64,000 nucleotides of DNA from Streptomyces sp. ISL-100 (lineage in GTDB: Bacteria > Actinomycetota > Actinomycetes > Streptomycetales > Streptomycetaceae). Made by a program: the position numbers and the translations under genes. The notes under the pieces were generated by a model, which made no database searches, had not been told where the DNA came from, and was given only the letters and a program-made list of their open reading frames with translations. This document shows, piece by piece, positions 18,080 through 26,759 of this stretch (positions within the stretch are counted from its first letter, which is position 1; the number at the start of each line of letters is the position of its first letter). The stretch is taken from the NCBI RefSeq assembly GCF_018614615.1, contig NZ_JAGGOK010000043.1, positions 19,375 to 83,374 of the forward strand. The letters run 5' to 3'.

Positions 18080-19057
18080 TTGAGTACGACCGAGCTCGCA
18101 CCCGCGGCTCTACCCGCCCCCGCGAGCCCGAAGCGCGGCACGCGTCGCCCGGGCGAGGTCGCGGGGATGGTGGCCCTGCTGCTGACGGTGGCGATCTGGG
18201 CCGGGTTCGCGCTCAGCGCGCGGGCCCTCAGTACGTCGACGCTCGAACCGGCGGATGCCGCGCTGCTCCGGTTCGGCGTGCCCCTGATAGTCCTGGCGCC
18301 GGCGCTGTGGCGCCGCCGCAGGCGTTTCGCCGCCGTCGGCCGATGGACGGCGCTCAAGATCGTCGGCGGCGCCGGGGTGCCGTTCTTCCTGGCCGCGATG
18401 TACGGCGGCTCGCTGACCTCGACGGCCTTCGTGGGGGCGATCGTGCCCGGCATGGTCCCGCTCTTCGTATCCGTACTCATGATGGCGACCGGGCGCGGCG
18501 TCCCGAAGCGGATGAAGCGGACGCAGGCGGCTGGGCTCTGCCTGATCGCCATGGGCGTCGTCGCCCTCGTCTCGCCGTACGTCGTCGCGGTCGACGCGGA
18601 CGTCCTGTTCGGGTCCGGGATGCTGCTCCTCGCAAGCGGTCTGTGGGCGCTCTACACCGTCGGGCTGCGCGAGGTGGACCTCGACCCCATCGGGTCGATC
18701 GGGCTGCTGTGCGCGCCCTCGTTCGTGGTGGTGGCCCTGCTCGCCCTGACCGGCGTACTCCCCACCAACCTCGCCGCAGCGACCTGGCCCGACCTCACGT
18801 TCTTCGTGCTGATGCAGGGCGTGGGCGTCGGGCTCTGCGCCGGCTTGCTGTACGCCTTCGCCATCCGGCGGTTGGGCGCCGAGCGCAGCGCCGTCGTCGG
18901 CAGCCTCAGCCCGGTCGTCGCGACGCTGCTGGCCATCCCCCTTCTGGACGAGCCGCTGACGGTGGCTGTGCTCGTCGGCGTACCACTCATCACCCTCGGC
19001 GTCGTCCTCGCCAATACCCGTACTCGTCATCGTCCCAAGGTGCTCCCCAATGCTTGA
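18080..19057 (+). CDS. EamA/DMT-family transporter
   Basis: 325 residues from a TTG start with GGAGGA 6 bases upstream; no better start is available. About ten hydrophobic helices arranged as two EamA repeats are visible: GMVALLLTVAIWAGFALSA and SLTSTAFVGAIVPGMVPLF in the first half, and SIGLLCAPSFVVVALLALTG and RSAVVGSLSPVVATLLAIPL in the second. Members of this family export amino acids and other small metabolites. It overlaps the aminotransferase gene by 8 bases and faces an Lrp regulator, so an amino acid or related compound is the likely substrate. Confidence 0.9.
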   Translation: MSTTELAPAALPAPASPKRGTRRPGEVAGMVALLLTVAIWAGFALSARALSTSTLEPADAALLRFGVPLIVLAPALWRRRRRFAAVGRWTALKIVGGAGVPFFLAAMYGGSLTSTAFVGAIVPGMVPLFVSVLMMATGRGVPKRMKRTQAAGLCLIAMGVVALVSPYVVAVDADVLFGSGMLLLASGLWALYTVGLREVDLDPIGSIGLLCAPSFVVVALLALTGVLPTNLAAATWPDLTFFVLMQGVGVGLCAGLLYAFAIRRLGAERSAVVGSLSPVVATLLAIPLLDEPLTVAVLVGVPLITLGVVLANTRTRHRPKVLPNA

Positions 19058-20273
19058 GCTGCTCAGCCCTCCGCCCACCGACCCGCTGTTCGCCCTGGTC
19101 GCCGAACTCGGCGCCGTCGTCCGCCCCGAGCGGCTGGACCTCCTGGTCGGCGTCTACCGGGACCAGACCGGGACCACCCCGGTGATGGCCGCGGTCCGCG
19201 AGGCCGAACTGAGGCTGGCGGAGCGGGGCGAATCCAAGGAGTACCGGGGCCTGTCGGGCAACCAGGCGTTCAACCGGGCGATGACTTCCACCGTGCTGGG
19301 CACCGAGGACCTGATATCCCGGGCGACGGCGATACAGACCGTCGCCGGTACCGGGGCGCTGAACCTGCTCGCCGAGTTCGTCCACCGGACCGCTCCCGGC
19401 GCGACCGTCTGGATCAGCGATCCGTCGTACGTCAACCACCGCCCGATCCTGGAATCCGCCGGCCTGACCGTACGCACGTACCGCTACCTCGACGCCGAGG
19501 GCCGGCCGGACCAGGCCGGCCTGCTGCGCGACCTGGGCCAGGCCCGGCGCAACGACGTCGTCCTGATCCAGGGCTGCTGCCACAACCCCACCGGCGTCGA
19601 CCTGTCCGCCGAAGCGTGGGACACGCTGGCCGAGCTCGCCGCCCACCACGGCTGGGTGCCCTTCGTCGACCTCGCGTACCACGGACTCGGCGACGGTCTG
19701 GAGGCGGACCTGCTGCCCACCCGGACGATGGCCTCGCGGGTCGAGGAGATGCTCATCGCCGTGAGCTGCTCGAAGAACTTCGGCCTCTACAGCGAACGGA
19801 CCGGCTGCGCGATCGTCCTCGGCCCTTCGCAGCAGGCGCTGCGTCATGTGGAGTCGACCCTGCAGAACGTCGCCCGGGTGCTCTACTCGATGCCGCCCGA
19901 GCACGGCGCCGCGATCGTCACGACCATCCTGGACGACCCGGGCCTGTACGCCACCTGGCGAACCGAACTCGACGCCATGCGTACCCGCATCAATGCCAAT
20001 CGGTCCGACCTCGTCGCGCACCTCGACTCCCTCGGGTGCGACCGGCCGGCGGGGATCCTCGCGCAGCAGAAGGGCATGTTCTCGATGCTGCCGCTGACCG
20101 CGGACCAAATGCTGCGCCTGCGCGAGCAGTTCGCGGTCTACGGCACGGGATCGGGCCGTATCAACATCGCCGGCGTATCCGCCCACCGCATCCCGTACCT
20201 CGCGAACAGCATCGCCACAGTCCTGGACACGCCCACTCGCCCCACCCCGGACCCGCACCTCGCGCACCACTAG
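19050..20273 (+). CDS. Aspartate/aromatic-type class I aminotransferase
   Basis: 407 residues, ATG inside the end of the transporter gene. PLP-enzyme features are GLSGNQAFNRAM near the N-terminus, QGCCHNPTGVDL (the substrate-binding Asn-Pro-Thr-Gly loop), VPFVDLAYHGLGDG with the Asp that pairs with the PLP ring nitrogen, and SCSKNFGLYSERTG with the Schiff-base Lys. This pattern, especially CCHNPTG and SKNFGLYSER, is that of the aspartate/tyrosine aminotransferase group. It transfers amino groups between 2-oxo acids and amino acids; aspartate or aromatic substrates are likely. Coupled translation with the EamA exporter and Lrp control suggest a role in removing or recycling an amino acid. Confidence 0.9.
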   Translation: MLELLSPPPTDPLFALVAELGAVVRPERLDLLVGVYRDQTGTTPVMAAVREAELRLAERGESKEYRGLSGNQAFNRAMTSTVLGTEDLISRATAIQTVAGTGALNLLAEFVHRTAPGATVWISDPSYVNHRPILESAGLTVRTYRYLDAEGRPDQAGLLRDLGQARRNDVVLIQGCCHNPTGVDLSAEAWDTLAELAAHHGWVPFVDLAYHGLGDGLEADLLPTRTMASRVEEMLIAVSCSKNFGLYSERTGCAIVLGPSQQALRHVESTLQNVARVLYSMPPEHGAAIVTTILDDPGLYATWRTELDAMRTRINANRSDLVAHLDSLGCDRPAGILAQQKGMFSMLPLTADQMLRLREQFAVYGTGSGRINIAGVSAHRIPYLANSIATVLDTPTRPTPDPHLAHH

Positions 20274-20322
20274 GTTCTTCGGAGGGTGCCACCCGGCACC
20301 GGCCTCGATTCCAGGAGCGCAC

Positions 20323-20874
20323 ATGATCTTCGACCCCGCTCAGAAGCACCCGTATCCCGACGCCCTTCGACTGGACGAAGCACCTGCGCCGCACGCCCTG
20401 CTCGCGCCGGTGACCGGGTTCCTGGGCACCTGGGTCGGCCGGGGCCGAGGCACGTACCCGACGCTCGCAGAGGAGTTCGCGTACGCGCAGGAGGTCACCT
20501 TCAGTCATGACGGGCGGCCCTTTCTCCGCTACGAGGCGCGCGCCTGGCTGCTCGACGCGGATGGCACCCCGCTGCGGCCGTCGGCCCGGGAGAGCGGCTG
20601 GTGGCGGCTGCAGCCCGACGGGCGCGTGGAGGCATTGATCACCCAGCCCACCGGCATCGCGGAGATCTCGGTCGGCCGTGCGGCCGACGGCGCGGTCGAC
20701 CTCACCACCCATCAGGTGGCTCTCGCTCCCACCGCCAAGGAGGTCAACGCCACCCGCCGCCGCTACACCCTGACGGACGAGGACACGCTCAACTTCGTCC
20801 ACGACCTCGCGGCCGTCGGTCAGCCACTGCAACACCACCTGTCGGCACAGCTTCGTCGCGGGAGCGGAAACTAG
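20323..20874 (+). CDS. Nitrobindin-like heme-binding beta-barrel protein
   Basis: 183 residues. The N-terminal motif FLGTWVGRGRG is the GxWxGxG signature of nitrobindins, and ESGWWRLQPDGRVEALI with QPTGIAEI follows as in the family. Near the end, QPLQHHLSAQL supplies the His expected to bind heme iron. Nitrobindins are small cytoplasmic ten-stranded barrels that bind heme and isomerise peroxynitrite to nitrate. ATG start 49 bases after the aminotransferase gene with an AGGAG site. It may share a transcript with that operon, but the function is not obviously linked. Confidence 0.88.
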   Translation: MIFDPAQKHPYPDALRLDEAPAPHALLAPVTGFLGTWVGRGRGTYPTLAEEFAYAQEVTFSHDGRPFLRYEARAWLLDADGTPLRPSARESGWWRLQPDGRVEALITQPTGIAEISVGRAADGAVDLTTHQVALAPTAKEVNATRRRYTLTDEDTLNFVHDLAAVGQPLQHHLSAQLRRGSGN

Positions 20875-20957
20875 GCCGCCCGTCCTTCGGCGCATGCGGT
20901 CAGCGGCCGGCCAAGCCAACGGCATTTCCGGGACTGGAATATCGGATATGGCGCGTG

Positions 20958-20971
20958 CAACCATACGGTTG
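20958..20971. promoter_or_regulatory. Palindrome CAACC-ATAC-GGTTG, possible operator
   Basis: CAACCATACGGTTG has perfect 5-base arms. It overlaps a second inverted repeat, CATACG...CGTATG (20962-20980). It lies 60-70 bases upstream of the small secreted-protein frame at 21031, in a locally lower-GC stretch. It could be a TetR-type repressor site; no regulator gene of that type is adjacent. The rest of 20875-21030 shows nothing else I can name. Confidence 0.3.
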
Positions 20972-21030
20972 TCACGTATGTCTTCATGAGTGACAACACT
21001 GTCCCCGTACCAGGAGAACTGGGGGACGCC

Positions 21031-21186
21031 ATGCAAAACCGTCAGCGCCTCGCGGCACTCGCCGCCGGCATACTTCTCACCGCCGGGGTCGGCGCCACGA
21101 CTCCCGCCGTCGCTGCGCCCCGGTCCGGGGCATCGCAGCAGGCTCCCGCAATCGCACGAGCACGGGCGGCTCGTCGTACGCGATGA
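21031..21186 (+). CDS. Small secreted protein, perhaps a truncated remnant
   Basis: 51 residues from an ATG with GGGGGA 4 bases upstream. The N-terminus is a good signal peptide (QNRQRLAALAAGILLTAG, then a VAAP-type cleavage region). The mature part is only ~20 residues of Ala/Arg-rich sequence that ends abruptly at RAARRTR. In the neighbouring frame reading continues as GRLVVRDDLHGFHGAPCDW, which looks protein-like, so the gene may once have been longer and now be broken by a frameshift near 21,150. I do not recognise the family. A start at 20986 is possible. About 200 bases to the next gene show no other feature. Confidence 0.4.
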   Translation: MQNRQRLAALAAGILLTAGVGATTPAVAAPRSGASQQAPAIARARAARRTR

Positions 21187-21380
21187 CCTGCACGGCTTTC
21201 ATGGCGCTCCCTGCGACTGGCGGGTGACTGGTGCGCCGATTACACAGTCAGCCGCTCGCAGGCCGATGTCTCAGAAGCGGTCCGGGGATGTCTCAATGTG
21301 GTACACGCCATAGGCGTGGCGTCATTGAGCTGTTCCAATCACTCCACCGAGGGACGGCGCGCGTGATACGGAAGTGTTGA

Positions 21381-23171
21381 ATGCCTCGACGTCAACCTGA
21401 CAGCTCGCTGACAGCAGCCAGAGAGCTGTACCTGGAAGTCACCAAGGATCCGAACGCCCGCCCGCTCGTGGTCGCCTCGTGGCAGCGCTCGATCGAGTAC
21501 GAGGTGAAGTCGGGCCGCATCGACGCTCCGTACCTGGAGAACCCCAATCTGGACAGCCCGCTCGCCAGGGCGGCGCTACCGATCCTGGACAGGCTGCACG
21601 AGCAGCTCGCCGACGACCCGGTGTCCACGATGATCACCGACCGGAACGGCGTGGTGCTGTCCCGCAAGCTCTCCCACGAGGGTCTTACGACGCGGCTCAA
21701 CCGAGTGCAACTGGCCCCGGGCCACGTGTTCGCCGAGCGCTATGTGGGCACCAACGGCATCGGCACCGCGCTGGCCAGCGGCCGACCAGTCATGATTGCC
21801 GGAAGCCAGCACTACGTCGAGGAGCTGCGGGACTTCCACTGCGCGGCCGTGCCGATCCTCCACCCCGTTCGGCGCACACTGCTGGGAGCCTTCAATCTGA
21901 CCACGGTCCGTCAGGGGTCCGCCTGCATGCTCATGGCCCTGGCCCGCTCCGTCGGGGGCCAGATCGAAAGTGAGATCGCCGCGATCAGCTCGCGGCGCGA
22001 GCGGGCCCTCTTCCAGGACTACCTGGACGCCTGCTCCTCGGTGCGCCCGGGACCCGTCCTGGCCCTCAATCGTGAGGGCGTCATGATGAACGAGCAGTTC
22101 AGGTCAGCAGTGACAGGGCCGGATCATTACGCGCTCCTCGACCACGCCCGCGAGATCGCCGACGATCCCCGGTTCGAAGGGACACGGAGCATCGCCCTGC
22201 CCTCCGGACGGGTCGCCGAACTCCGGGTCAGCCGTAGCCGGCGCGAGAACAGCGACGCGGGCGCCGTCTTCCGAGTCCGGGTCATCGGACGCCCCCAGCC
22301 CGGACCGGCCGTTTCCAACGGCGCTGGTCCCGCGCGATCAGGCCTGGGACTGGTGGGTTCCTCCCCGCAATGGCTGCGCGCGGTCGCCGAAACCGAAGCG
22401 GCGCTTCTCGCCGGATCCTGGCTTCATCTCGTGGGAGAAGCCGGTGCCGGAAAGCGGACGCTGCTCCATGCCATCCACCGAGCCCACGGCGACGGTCGCC
22501 GGCTCGAGACGGTGGAAGCGCCGCCGTCGGAATCACCGCATGCCACCGAGCACTGGCTGCGCGAGGTCCGCGAGCTGCGCGCTCAACCGTCGACGGTGCT
22601 CGTCCTGCGCGATGTGCACCTGTTCGGCGATCACCTGCGCCGACAGCTCACAAGCCTTCTGGCGCACCCCGACAACGCCGCCGGCGGGCAACTGGTCATG
22701 ACCAGCCAACCGTCCATGGTCACGGCCAACGAGGAGCTCGACCGTCTGTGCGGCGCCTCCGTGGAGCTGCCGCCGCTGCGCCATCGCTATGGAGACATCG
22801 AGCAGCTGGCCCGGTTCTTCCTGCTCAAATACCGCCCGAGCGCGGAGAGCGGCTGCTCCCCGGATGCGCTGGCGATGCTACGGCGCTGCCCCTGGCCGGA
22901 GAACGTCCGCCAGCTCGAGTCGGTGATCCGTGGCCTCGCACGGCGCCCTTGCGGCGGGATCATCCAAGTGGAGGATCTCCCGCCGGAATGCCGGGTGTCG
23001 TCCCACAAGGTCCTGACCACCATCGAAGCGCTGGAACGGGATGCCATTCTGCGTGGGCTGATGGACCGCAACTCCAACGTCCAGCGCACCGCGCAGGATC
23101 TCGGCATCTCCCGCGCCACCATGTACCGCAAGATGCGCCGTTACGGGATCGTCCCGTCGAGCCTCACCTAG
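21381..23171 (+). CDS. AcoR-like GAF-AAA-Fis regulator lacking the sigma-54 contact loop
   Basis: 596 residues. A GAF-type sensor region spans roughly residues 60-200 (PGHVFAERYVGTNGIGTALA, FHCAAVPILHP). An AAA-like domain follows: LVGEAGAGKRTLLHAI is a Walker A, STVLVLRDVHLF a Walker B, and CPWPENVRQLESVI the sensor II region. A Fis-type HTH closes the protein (TAQDLGISRATMYRKMRRYG). The organisation is that of acetoin-type sigma-54 activators, but the stretch between Walker A and B is short and contains no GAFTGA loop, which contacts sigma-54. Streptomyces lack sigma-54, so it probably works as an ordinary activator or repressor. The ligand is unknown. Confidence 0.85.
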   Translation: MPRRQPDSSLTAARELYLEVTKDPNARPLVVASWQRSIEYEVKSGRIDAPYLENPNLDSPLARAALPILDRLHEQLADDPVSTMITDRNGVVLSRKLSHEGLTTRLNRVQLAPGHVFAERYVGTNGIGTALASGRPVMIAGSQHYVEELRDFHCAAVPILHPVRRTLLGAFNLTTVRQGSACMLMALARSVGGQIESEIAAISSRRERALFQDYLDACSSVRPGPVLALNREGVMMNEQFRSAVTGPDHYALLDHAREIADDPRFEGTRSIALPSGRVAELRVSRSRRENSDAGAVFRVRVIGRPQPGPAVSNGAGPARSGLGLVGSSPQWLRAVAETEAALLAGSWLHLVGEAGAGKRTLLHAIHRAHGDGRRLETVEAPPSESPHATEHWLREVRELRAQPSTVLVLRDVHLFGDHLRRQLTSLLAHPDNAAGGQLVMTSQPSMVTANEELDRLCGASVELPPLRHRYGDIEQLARFFLLKYRPSAESGCSPDALAMLRRCPWPENVRQLESVIRGLARRPCGGIIQVEDLPPECRVSSHKVLTTIEALERDAILRGLMDRNSNVQRTAQDLGISRATMYRKMRRYGIVPSSLT

Positions 23172-23199
23172 CCCGCCGCGCTCGCGCTAGTGTGCGAGC

Positions 23200-24186
23200 G
23201 TGAGTCTTCATGTCGTCATAGGTTTCGGGCCCGCCGGGGCGGCCACTGCTCGGCTGCTGGCAGAAAAGGGCCATTCAGTACGCGTCGTCACCCAGTCGGG
23301 CCGGAGCCCGGAGCCCGGCATCGAGCACGTGGCGCTGGACGCGACGGACAGCAAGCGACTGATCGACGTCGCGCAGGGCGCGGCCGCGATCTACGGCTGT
23401 GCCGCACCGCTCTACCATCGCTGGGCGAGTGAATGGCCGCCGCTGGCAACGTCGGTCTGTTCGGCGGCCGAGGCGACCGGGGCCGTCCTGGTCATGCTGG
23501 GCAACCTCGACGGCTACGGTCCGGTTGATGGCCCCATGACCGAGGAACTGCCGCTCGCGGCGGTCGGCCCCAAGGGCCGGGTGCGCGCGGCCGTTTGGGA
23601 GCAGGCGCGGGAACTCCACGAGCAGGGCCGTATCAAGGCGGTCGAGGTACGGGCCTCGGACTTCTTCGGGCCCGGCGTCACCGACGGCGGGCACCTGGCC
23701 GCGTGGGTCATGCCGCGACTGCTGCGCGGCAAGCCGGTCTCCACGCTCGGGGACCCGGACGCCCCGCACAGCTGGAGCTACCTCCTCGATGTGGCCAGGG
23801 CCCTGGCCGAGGTCGCCGACGAGGAACGCGCCTGGGGTCGGGCCTGGCACGTTCCGACGGGGCCCGCCCTGTCCACCCGGGAGATGGTCGACCGCCTTGC
23901 CGCTCAGTCGGAAACGGGGCCGGTCGCGGTCCGCAGGCTGCCGCCGGCCGTGCTGGGTGTCGCGTCGGTATTCTCCCCGCTGATCCGCGAACTCAAGGAA
24001 ATTCGCTATCAGTTCGACCGTCCATTTGTAGTTGATACGAGCGCTTACGAAGCCGAATTCGCGGTACGAGCCACCCCCGTCGACGAGCAGGTCAAGGCGA
24101 CGGTGAACTGGTGGCGTGAGCGACTGGCCACCAAGGCGTCCGACGAGCGATTCCCTGACGCCACCGGCGTCCATCACCCGAAGTGA
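23200..24186 (+). CDS. NAD-dependent epimerase/dehydratase family protein
   Basis: 328 residues from a GTG start 28 bases after the regulator. The N-terminal dinucleotide-binding motif is VVIGFGPAGAATARLL, followed by extended-SDR features: a strand VLVMLGNLDGYG, EVRASDFFGPGVTDGG, and SWSYLLDVARALAEVAD. The usual YxxxK is not obvious in the expected place, so catalysis is uncertain; NmrA-like or reductase-like activity is possible. It lies just after the GAF-AAA-Fis gene on the same strand, so it may be its target or co-transcribed. The substrate cannot be told. Confidence 0.8.
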   Translation: MSLHVVIGFGPAGAATARLLAEKGHSVRVVTQSGRSPEPGIEHVALDATDSKRLIDVAQGAAAIYGCAAPLYHRWASEWPPLATSVCSAAEATGAVLVMLGNLDGYGPVDGPMTEELPLAAVGPKGRVRAAVWEQARELHEQGRIKAVEVRASDFFGPGVTDGGHLAAWVMPRLLRGKPVSTLGDPDAPHSWSYLLDVARALAEVADEERAWGRAWHVPTGPALSTREMVDRLAAQSETGPVAVRRLPPAVLGVASVFSPLIRELKEIRYQFDRPFVVDTSAYEAEFAVRATPVDEQVKATVNWWRERLATKASDERFPDATGVHHPK

Positions 24187-24574
24187 GGTGTGGTGGCCGA
24201 GCAGCGCAAGACGAAGGTGAAGGTCCTGTGGGGTCTCGCAGGCGGAGCCGCAGTGCCGGCGTGAGCGGCGCGGGCGCCGTGGCCTACGAGGAGTTCTCCG
24301 ACGAAGAGATCTGCTGCGCAATCCCCAAGCCCCTCCACAACGTGCCGAGGGGGGGCCGACCGGGGGAGAGGAGGACCCCCGGACGGCGACGTGGCGTGGC
24401 TGATCCCCGGGCCGCCGCACCACCATCGGCGCACCGGCCGCCGAACGGCAGGACTGGTACAGCTTTTATCGCCCGGGGACGCTGAAGGTCTTTCGTCGTC
24501 GCACTGCCTCCGCGAGGGAGTGATCGCTCCGTCTCCCGTTCCTTCGAAGCGCGGTTTTGTGGGACCATCCGGCA
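24187..24574. other. Gene-poor stretch, no supported feature
   Basis: 388 bases with several short open frames on both strands, none with a convincing ribosome site or recognisable family. One begins VVAEQRKTKVKVLWGLAGGA and stops after ~25 codons, which could be the start of a truncated gene. G-rich runs (GGGGGGG near 24350) occur. No transposase, inverted repeats or tRNA were seen. Confidence 0.4.
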
Positions 24575-24778
24575 ATGGATCTCGCCCCTCTTGAGCTGGC
24601 CGTCAACCGTCTGCGTGACGCCGAAGCCGCAGTAGACGCTGCCCGCGCAGATGTGGAGATGGAGGCGGTCGGCGCAGTGCGCAAGGGCGCGCCGGTCGAT
24701 GCCGTCTGTGGCGCCTGTGGCCTCACCCCCCACGATCTACTGCGCCTGGAGAAGACGGCAGGCGAACTTCCCCGCTAG
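24575..24778 (+). CDS. Small conserved-looking hypothetical protein
   Basis: 67 residues from an ATG at 24575. Content is helical and acidic: DLAPLELAVNRLRDAEAAVD then a short segment DAVCGACGLTPHDLLRLEK, which resembles a helix-turn-helix with a CxxC turn. No signal peptide or membrane helix. Ends before a 228-base gap to the next gene. I do not recognise the family; the HTH idea is inference. Confidence 0.5.
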   Translation: MDLAPLELAVNRLRDAEAAVDAARADVEMEAVGAVRKGAPVDAVCGACGLTPHDLLRLEKTAGELPR

Positions 24779-25006
24779 CTGCCCCAACTCCGGCCCGCGC
24801 ATGGCTCACTGCGCGGGCGGTATGTGCGTTGTAATGAACTCGTAATGCCCCCGCCCGTCTTTGGCATGCTCAGCACCCATACGCTTCGTAAGCCCTCGCC
24901 GCAACAGCTCCAACGCGAGGCAACACACTCATCACTTCCCTGTTCCCGGGGGCTGGCTCAAGCCAGAACGGGCGGCAGGAAGCACAGCAAGCAAGTAGGG
25001 AAATTG

Positions 25007-25387
25007 ATGTCCACCGACGTCCGCACGTCCGCGCCCGCCGGCGCTCCTTCCAGCCCGGTCGTCACCTGGCTGCTCACCCTGGTGACCCTCGGTATCTACT
25101 GGCTGGTCTGGTACTACAAGGTCAACAAGCAGGTGAAGGCGATCGACCCGACCATTGAGGTCAAGCCCGGCATGGCGGTCGTGGCCGTCACCCTCGGCTC
25201 GTTGCTGATCGTCCCGCCGTTCGTCTCCATCGTGAAGACCGGTTCCCGCATTGCCCAGGCACAGCGCGCCGCCGGCGTGACCGCCGACTGCTCCGGCGTC
25301 GTCGGCCTGCTGCTCGCCTTCGTCCTCGGCCTGACCCCGCTCTACTACCAGAGCAAGCTCAACACGGTCTGGGCCGACCGCGCTTGA
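25007..25387 (+). CDS. DUF4234-type small membrane protein
   Basis: 126 residues from the ATG at 25007, preceded by AGGG 6 bases upstream. Upstream in-frame codons were rejected because they translate to Arg/Ser-rich sequence unlike a protein start. Three hydrophobic segments: WLLTLVTLGIYWLVWYYKVN, MAVVAVTLGSLLIVPPFVSI and GVVGLLLAFVLGLTPLYYQS. The first, with the GIYWLVWYYK pattern, is typical of DUF4234 proteins. Function unknown. It ends just before a strong bidirectional hairpin terminator. Confidence 0.75.
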   Translation: MSTDVRTSAPAGAPSSPVVTWLLTLVTLGIYWLVWYYKVNKQVKAIDPTIEVKPGMAVVAVTLGSLLIVPPFVSIVKTGSRIAQAQRAAGVTADCSGVVGLLLAFVLGLTPLYYQSKLNTVWADRA

Positions 25388-25421
25388 TTTACCGCCACAC
25401 AGGCGGCCAGGGCATGTGGGG

Positions 25422-25458
25422 AAGGGGCCGGGAGAGCGAATCGCTCTCCCGGCCCCTT
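25422..25458. terminator. Bidirectional hairpin terminator
   Basis: An 18-base perfect inverted repeat (AAGGGGCCGGGAGAGCGA and its complement around one central base) lies between the convergent DUF4234 and DUF418 genes. The AA/TT ends could give short U-runs in either direction. Confidence 0.85.
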
Positions 25459-25489
25459 GCCGTTCAGCGTCCGTGCCGGCGGATCGCGT

Positions 25490-26674
25490 TCAGCGTCGCA
25501 GGACCCACCGCTGTGCCGACTCCAGTGGGCCGTACCGGAAGCGCCGTAGCCACAGCGTTGCCCCCACCATCAGCACCACGCACACCGCGGCCCACAGTCC
25601 CATCACCCACCACGTGTGGGCCGACCCGGTGAACCGGGTCGCGAGGCCCAGTCCGAAGCCGTACGAGACCACCACACACAGCACGTTCTGCAGCACATAG
25701 CCGGACAGGGCCATCCGGCCGACCGAGGTGAGGCCGGTGGTCAACGGGCCGGGTCGCCGCACCTGGTCCACCACTGCACCGATCAGGCCGATGTAGCCGA
25801 CGGCGACCAGCGGCGCGGCGCAGTAGCGGCCCAGCAGGAACCAGTCCTGGCCCGCCATCGCGACGGCCGCGGTGAGAGGGATTCCCAGCCCCAGCCCCCA
25901 GCGGAGCATCCGGGCGCGGAGTCGTCGCCCTGTTTCGTCCGCGCCGAATGCACCTGCCCGGAACAGCCGCACCCCGAGCAGGAAGAGAAAGACCAGCAGC
26001 CCGAAGGAAAGGACTGGCTCCAGCCGCAGGGCGAGCGCGTTCTCCAGCCGGAAGGACACTTGGTCCGGGTAACTGCCGTGCGCGTACAGGTCCACGACCT
26101 CGCGCGAGACACCGCCCCCGCTCTCCTGGCCGGCGCCGGCCTGCACGAGCACCGCCGTGAGCAGGCCCATGACGGCCAGGTGCAGCCCGGCCGCCCACCA
26201 CATGACCCGCCGCCGCGCCCGGTCCGACCGGGTCAGCAGCCATGCCACGAGCAGCGCGGTGACCGCGTACCCCATGAGTACGTCCCACGCGAAGACGAGA
26301 ACGAAGTGCAGGGTCCCCTCGGCGAACAGGAACAGCGCCCGCCGGCGGTAGCGGCCCGGCCAGGGCCGGCCGTGCCGTGCCGCGGAGTCGTACTGGATCG
26401 CCAGACCCACTCCGAACAGGATCGTCAGCATCGACAGGAACTTCCCGTCCGCCGCCACTCGGAACAGTAACTCGGCGACTGCCGGTACGGTTCCCTGGCC
26501 GCTCCCGCCGGTCCCGCTCTGCAAGATCCCCCACTCGGCACCGGGAGCGGTGAAGATCCACACGTTGGTCATCAGCGTGCCCAGGATCGCCACCCCGCGC
26601 AGTACGTCGAGCAGGGCGAGGCGGCTGCCACCGGCGCCGGACGTCGAGACAGTTGAGGGCAGGGTTTCGGTCAT
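25490..26674 (-). CDS. DUF418 (YeiB-like) multi-pass membrane protein
   Basis: 394 residues, ATG start. The opening ALLDVLRGVAILGTLMTNVW is the hallmark of YeiB/DUF418 proteins, related to membrane acyltransferases. About ten hydrophobic helices are visible, including LTILFGVGLAIQYDSAARHG with the conserved Phe-Gly block, and the C-terminal part contains LTSVGRMALSGYVLQNVL, the usual DUF418 motif. Function of the family is not established. It is followed on the minus strand by a terminator, and is preceded by an aminotransferase gene on the same strand 85 bases away. Confidence 0.88.
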   Translation of the reverse strand: MTETLPSTVSTSGAGGSRLALLDVLRGVAILGTLMTNVWIFTAPGAEWGILQSGTGGSGQGTVPAVAELLFRVAADGKFLSMLTILFGVGLAIQYDSAARHGRPWPGRYRRRALFLFAEGTLHFVLVFAWDVLMGYAVTALLVAWLLTRSDRARRRVMWWAAGLHLAVMGLLTAVLVQAGAGQESGGGVSREVVDLYAHGSYPDQVSFRLENALALRLEPVLSFGLLVFLFLLGVRLFRAGAFGADETGRRLRARMLRWGLGLGIPLTAAVAMAGQDWFLLGRYCAAPLVAVGYIGLIGAVVDQVRRPGPLTTGLTSVGRMALSGYVLQNVLCVVVSYGFGLGLATRFTGSAHTWWVMGLWAAVCVVLMVGATLWLRRFRYGPLESAQRWVLRR

Positions 26675-26759
26675 GTCCCCATGGTCGGGGCCTCTCGCCC
26701 GGCCCTCGTCGTGAGCAAGGACGAACCCGCGCTACATCGAAAGATGCACTGGGCCCGCA

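Noticed and set aside
24187..24574. Possible insertion-sequence remnant
   Set aside because: No transposase similarity, terminal inverted repeats or target duplication could be seen.
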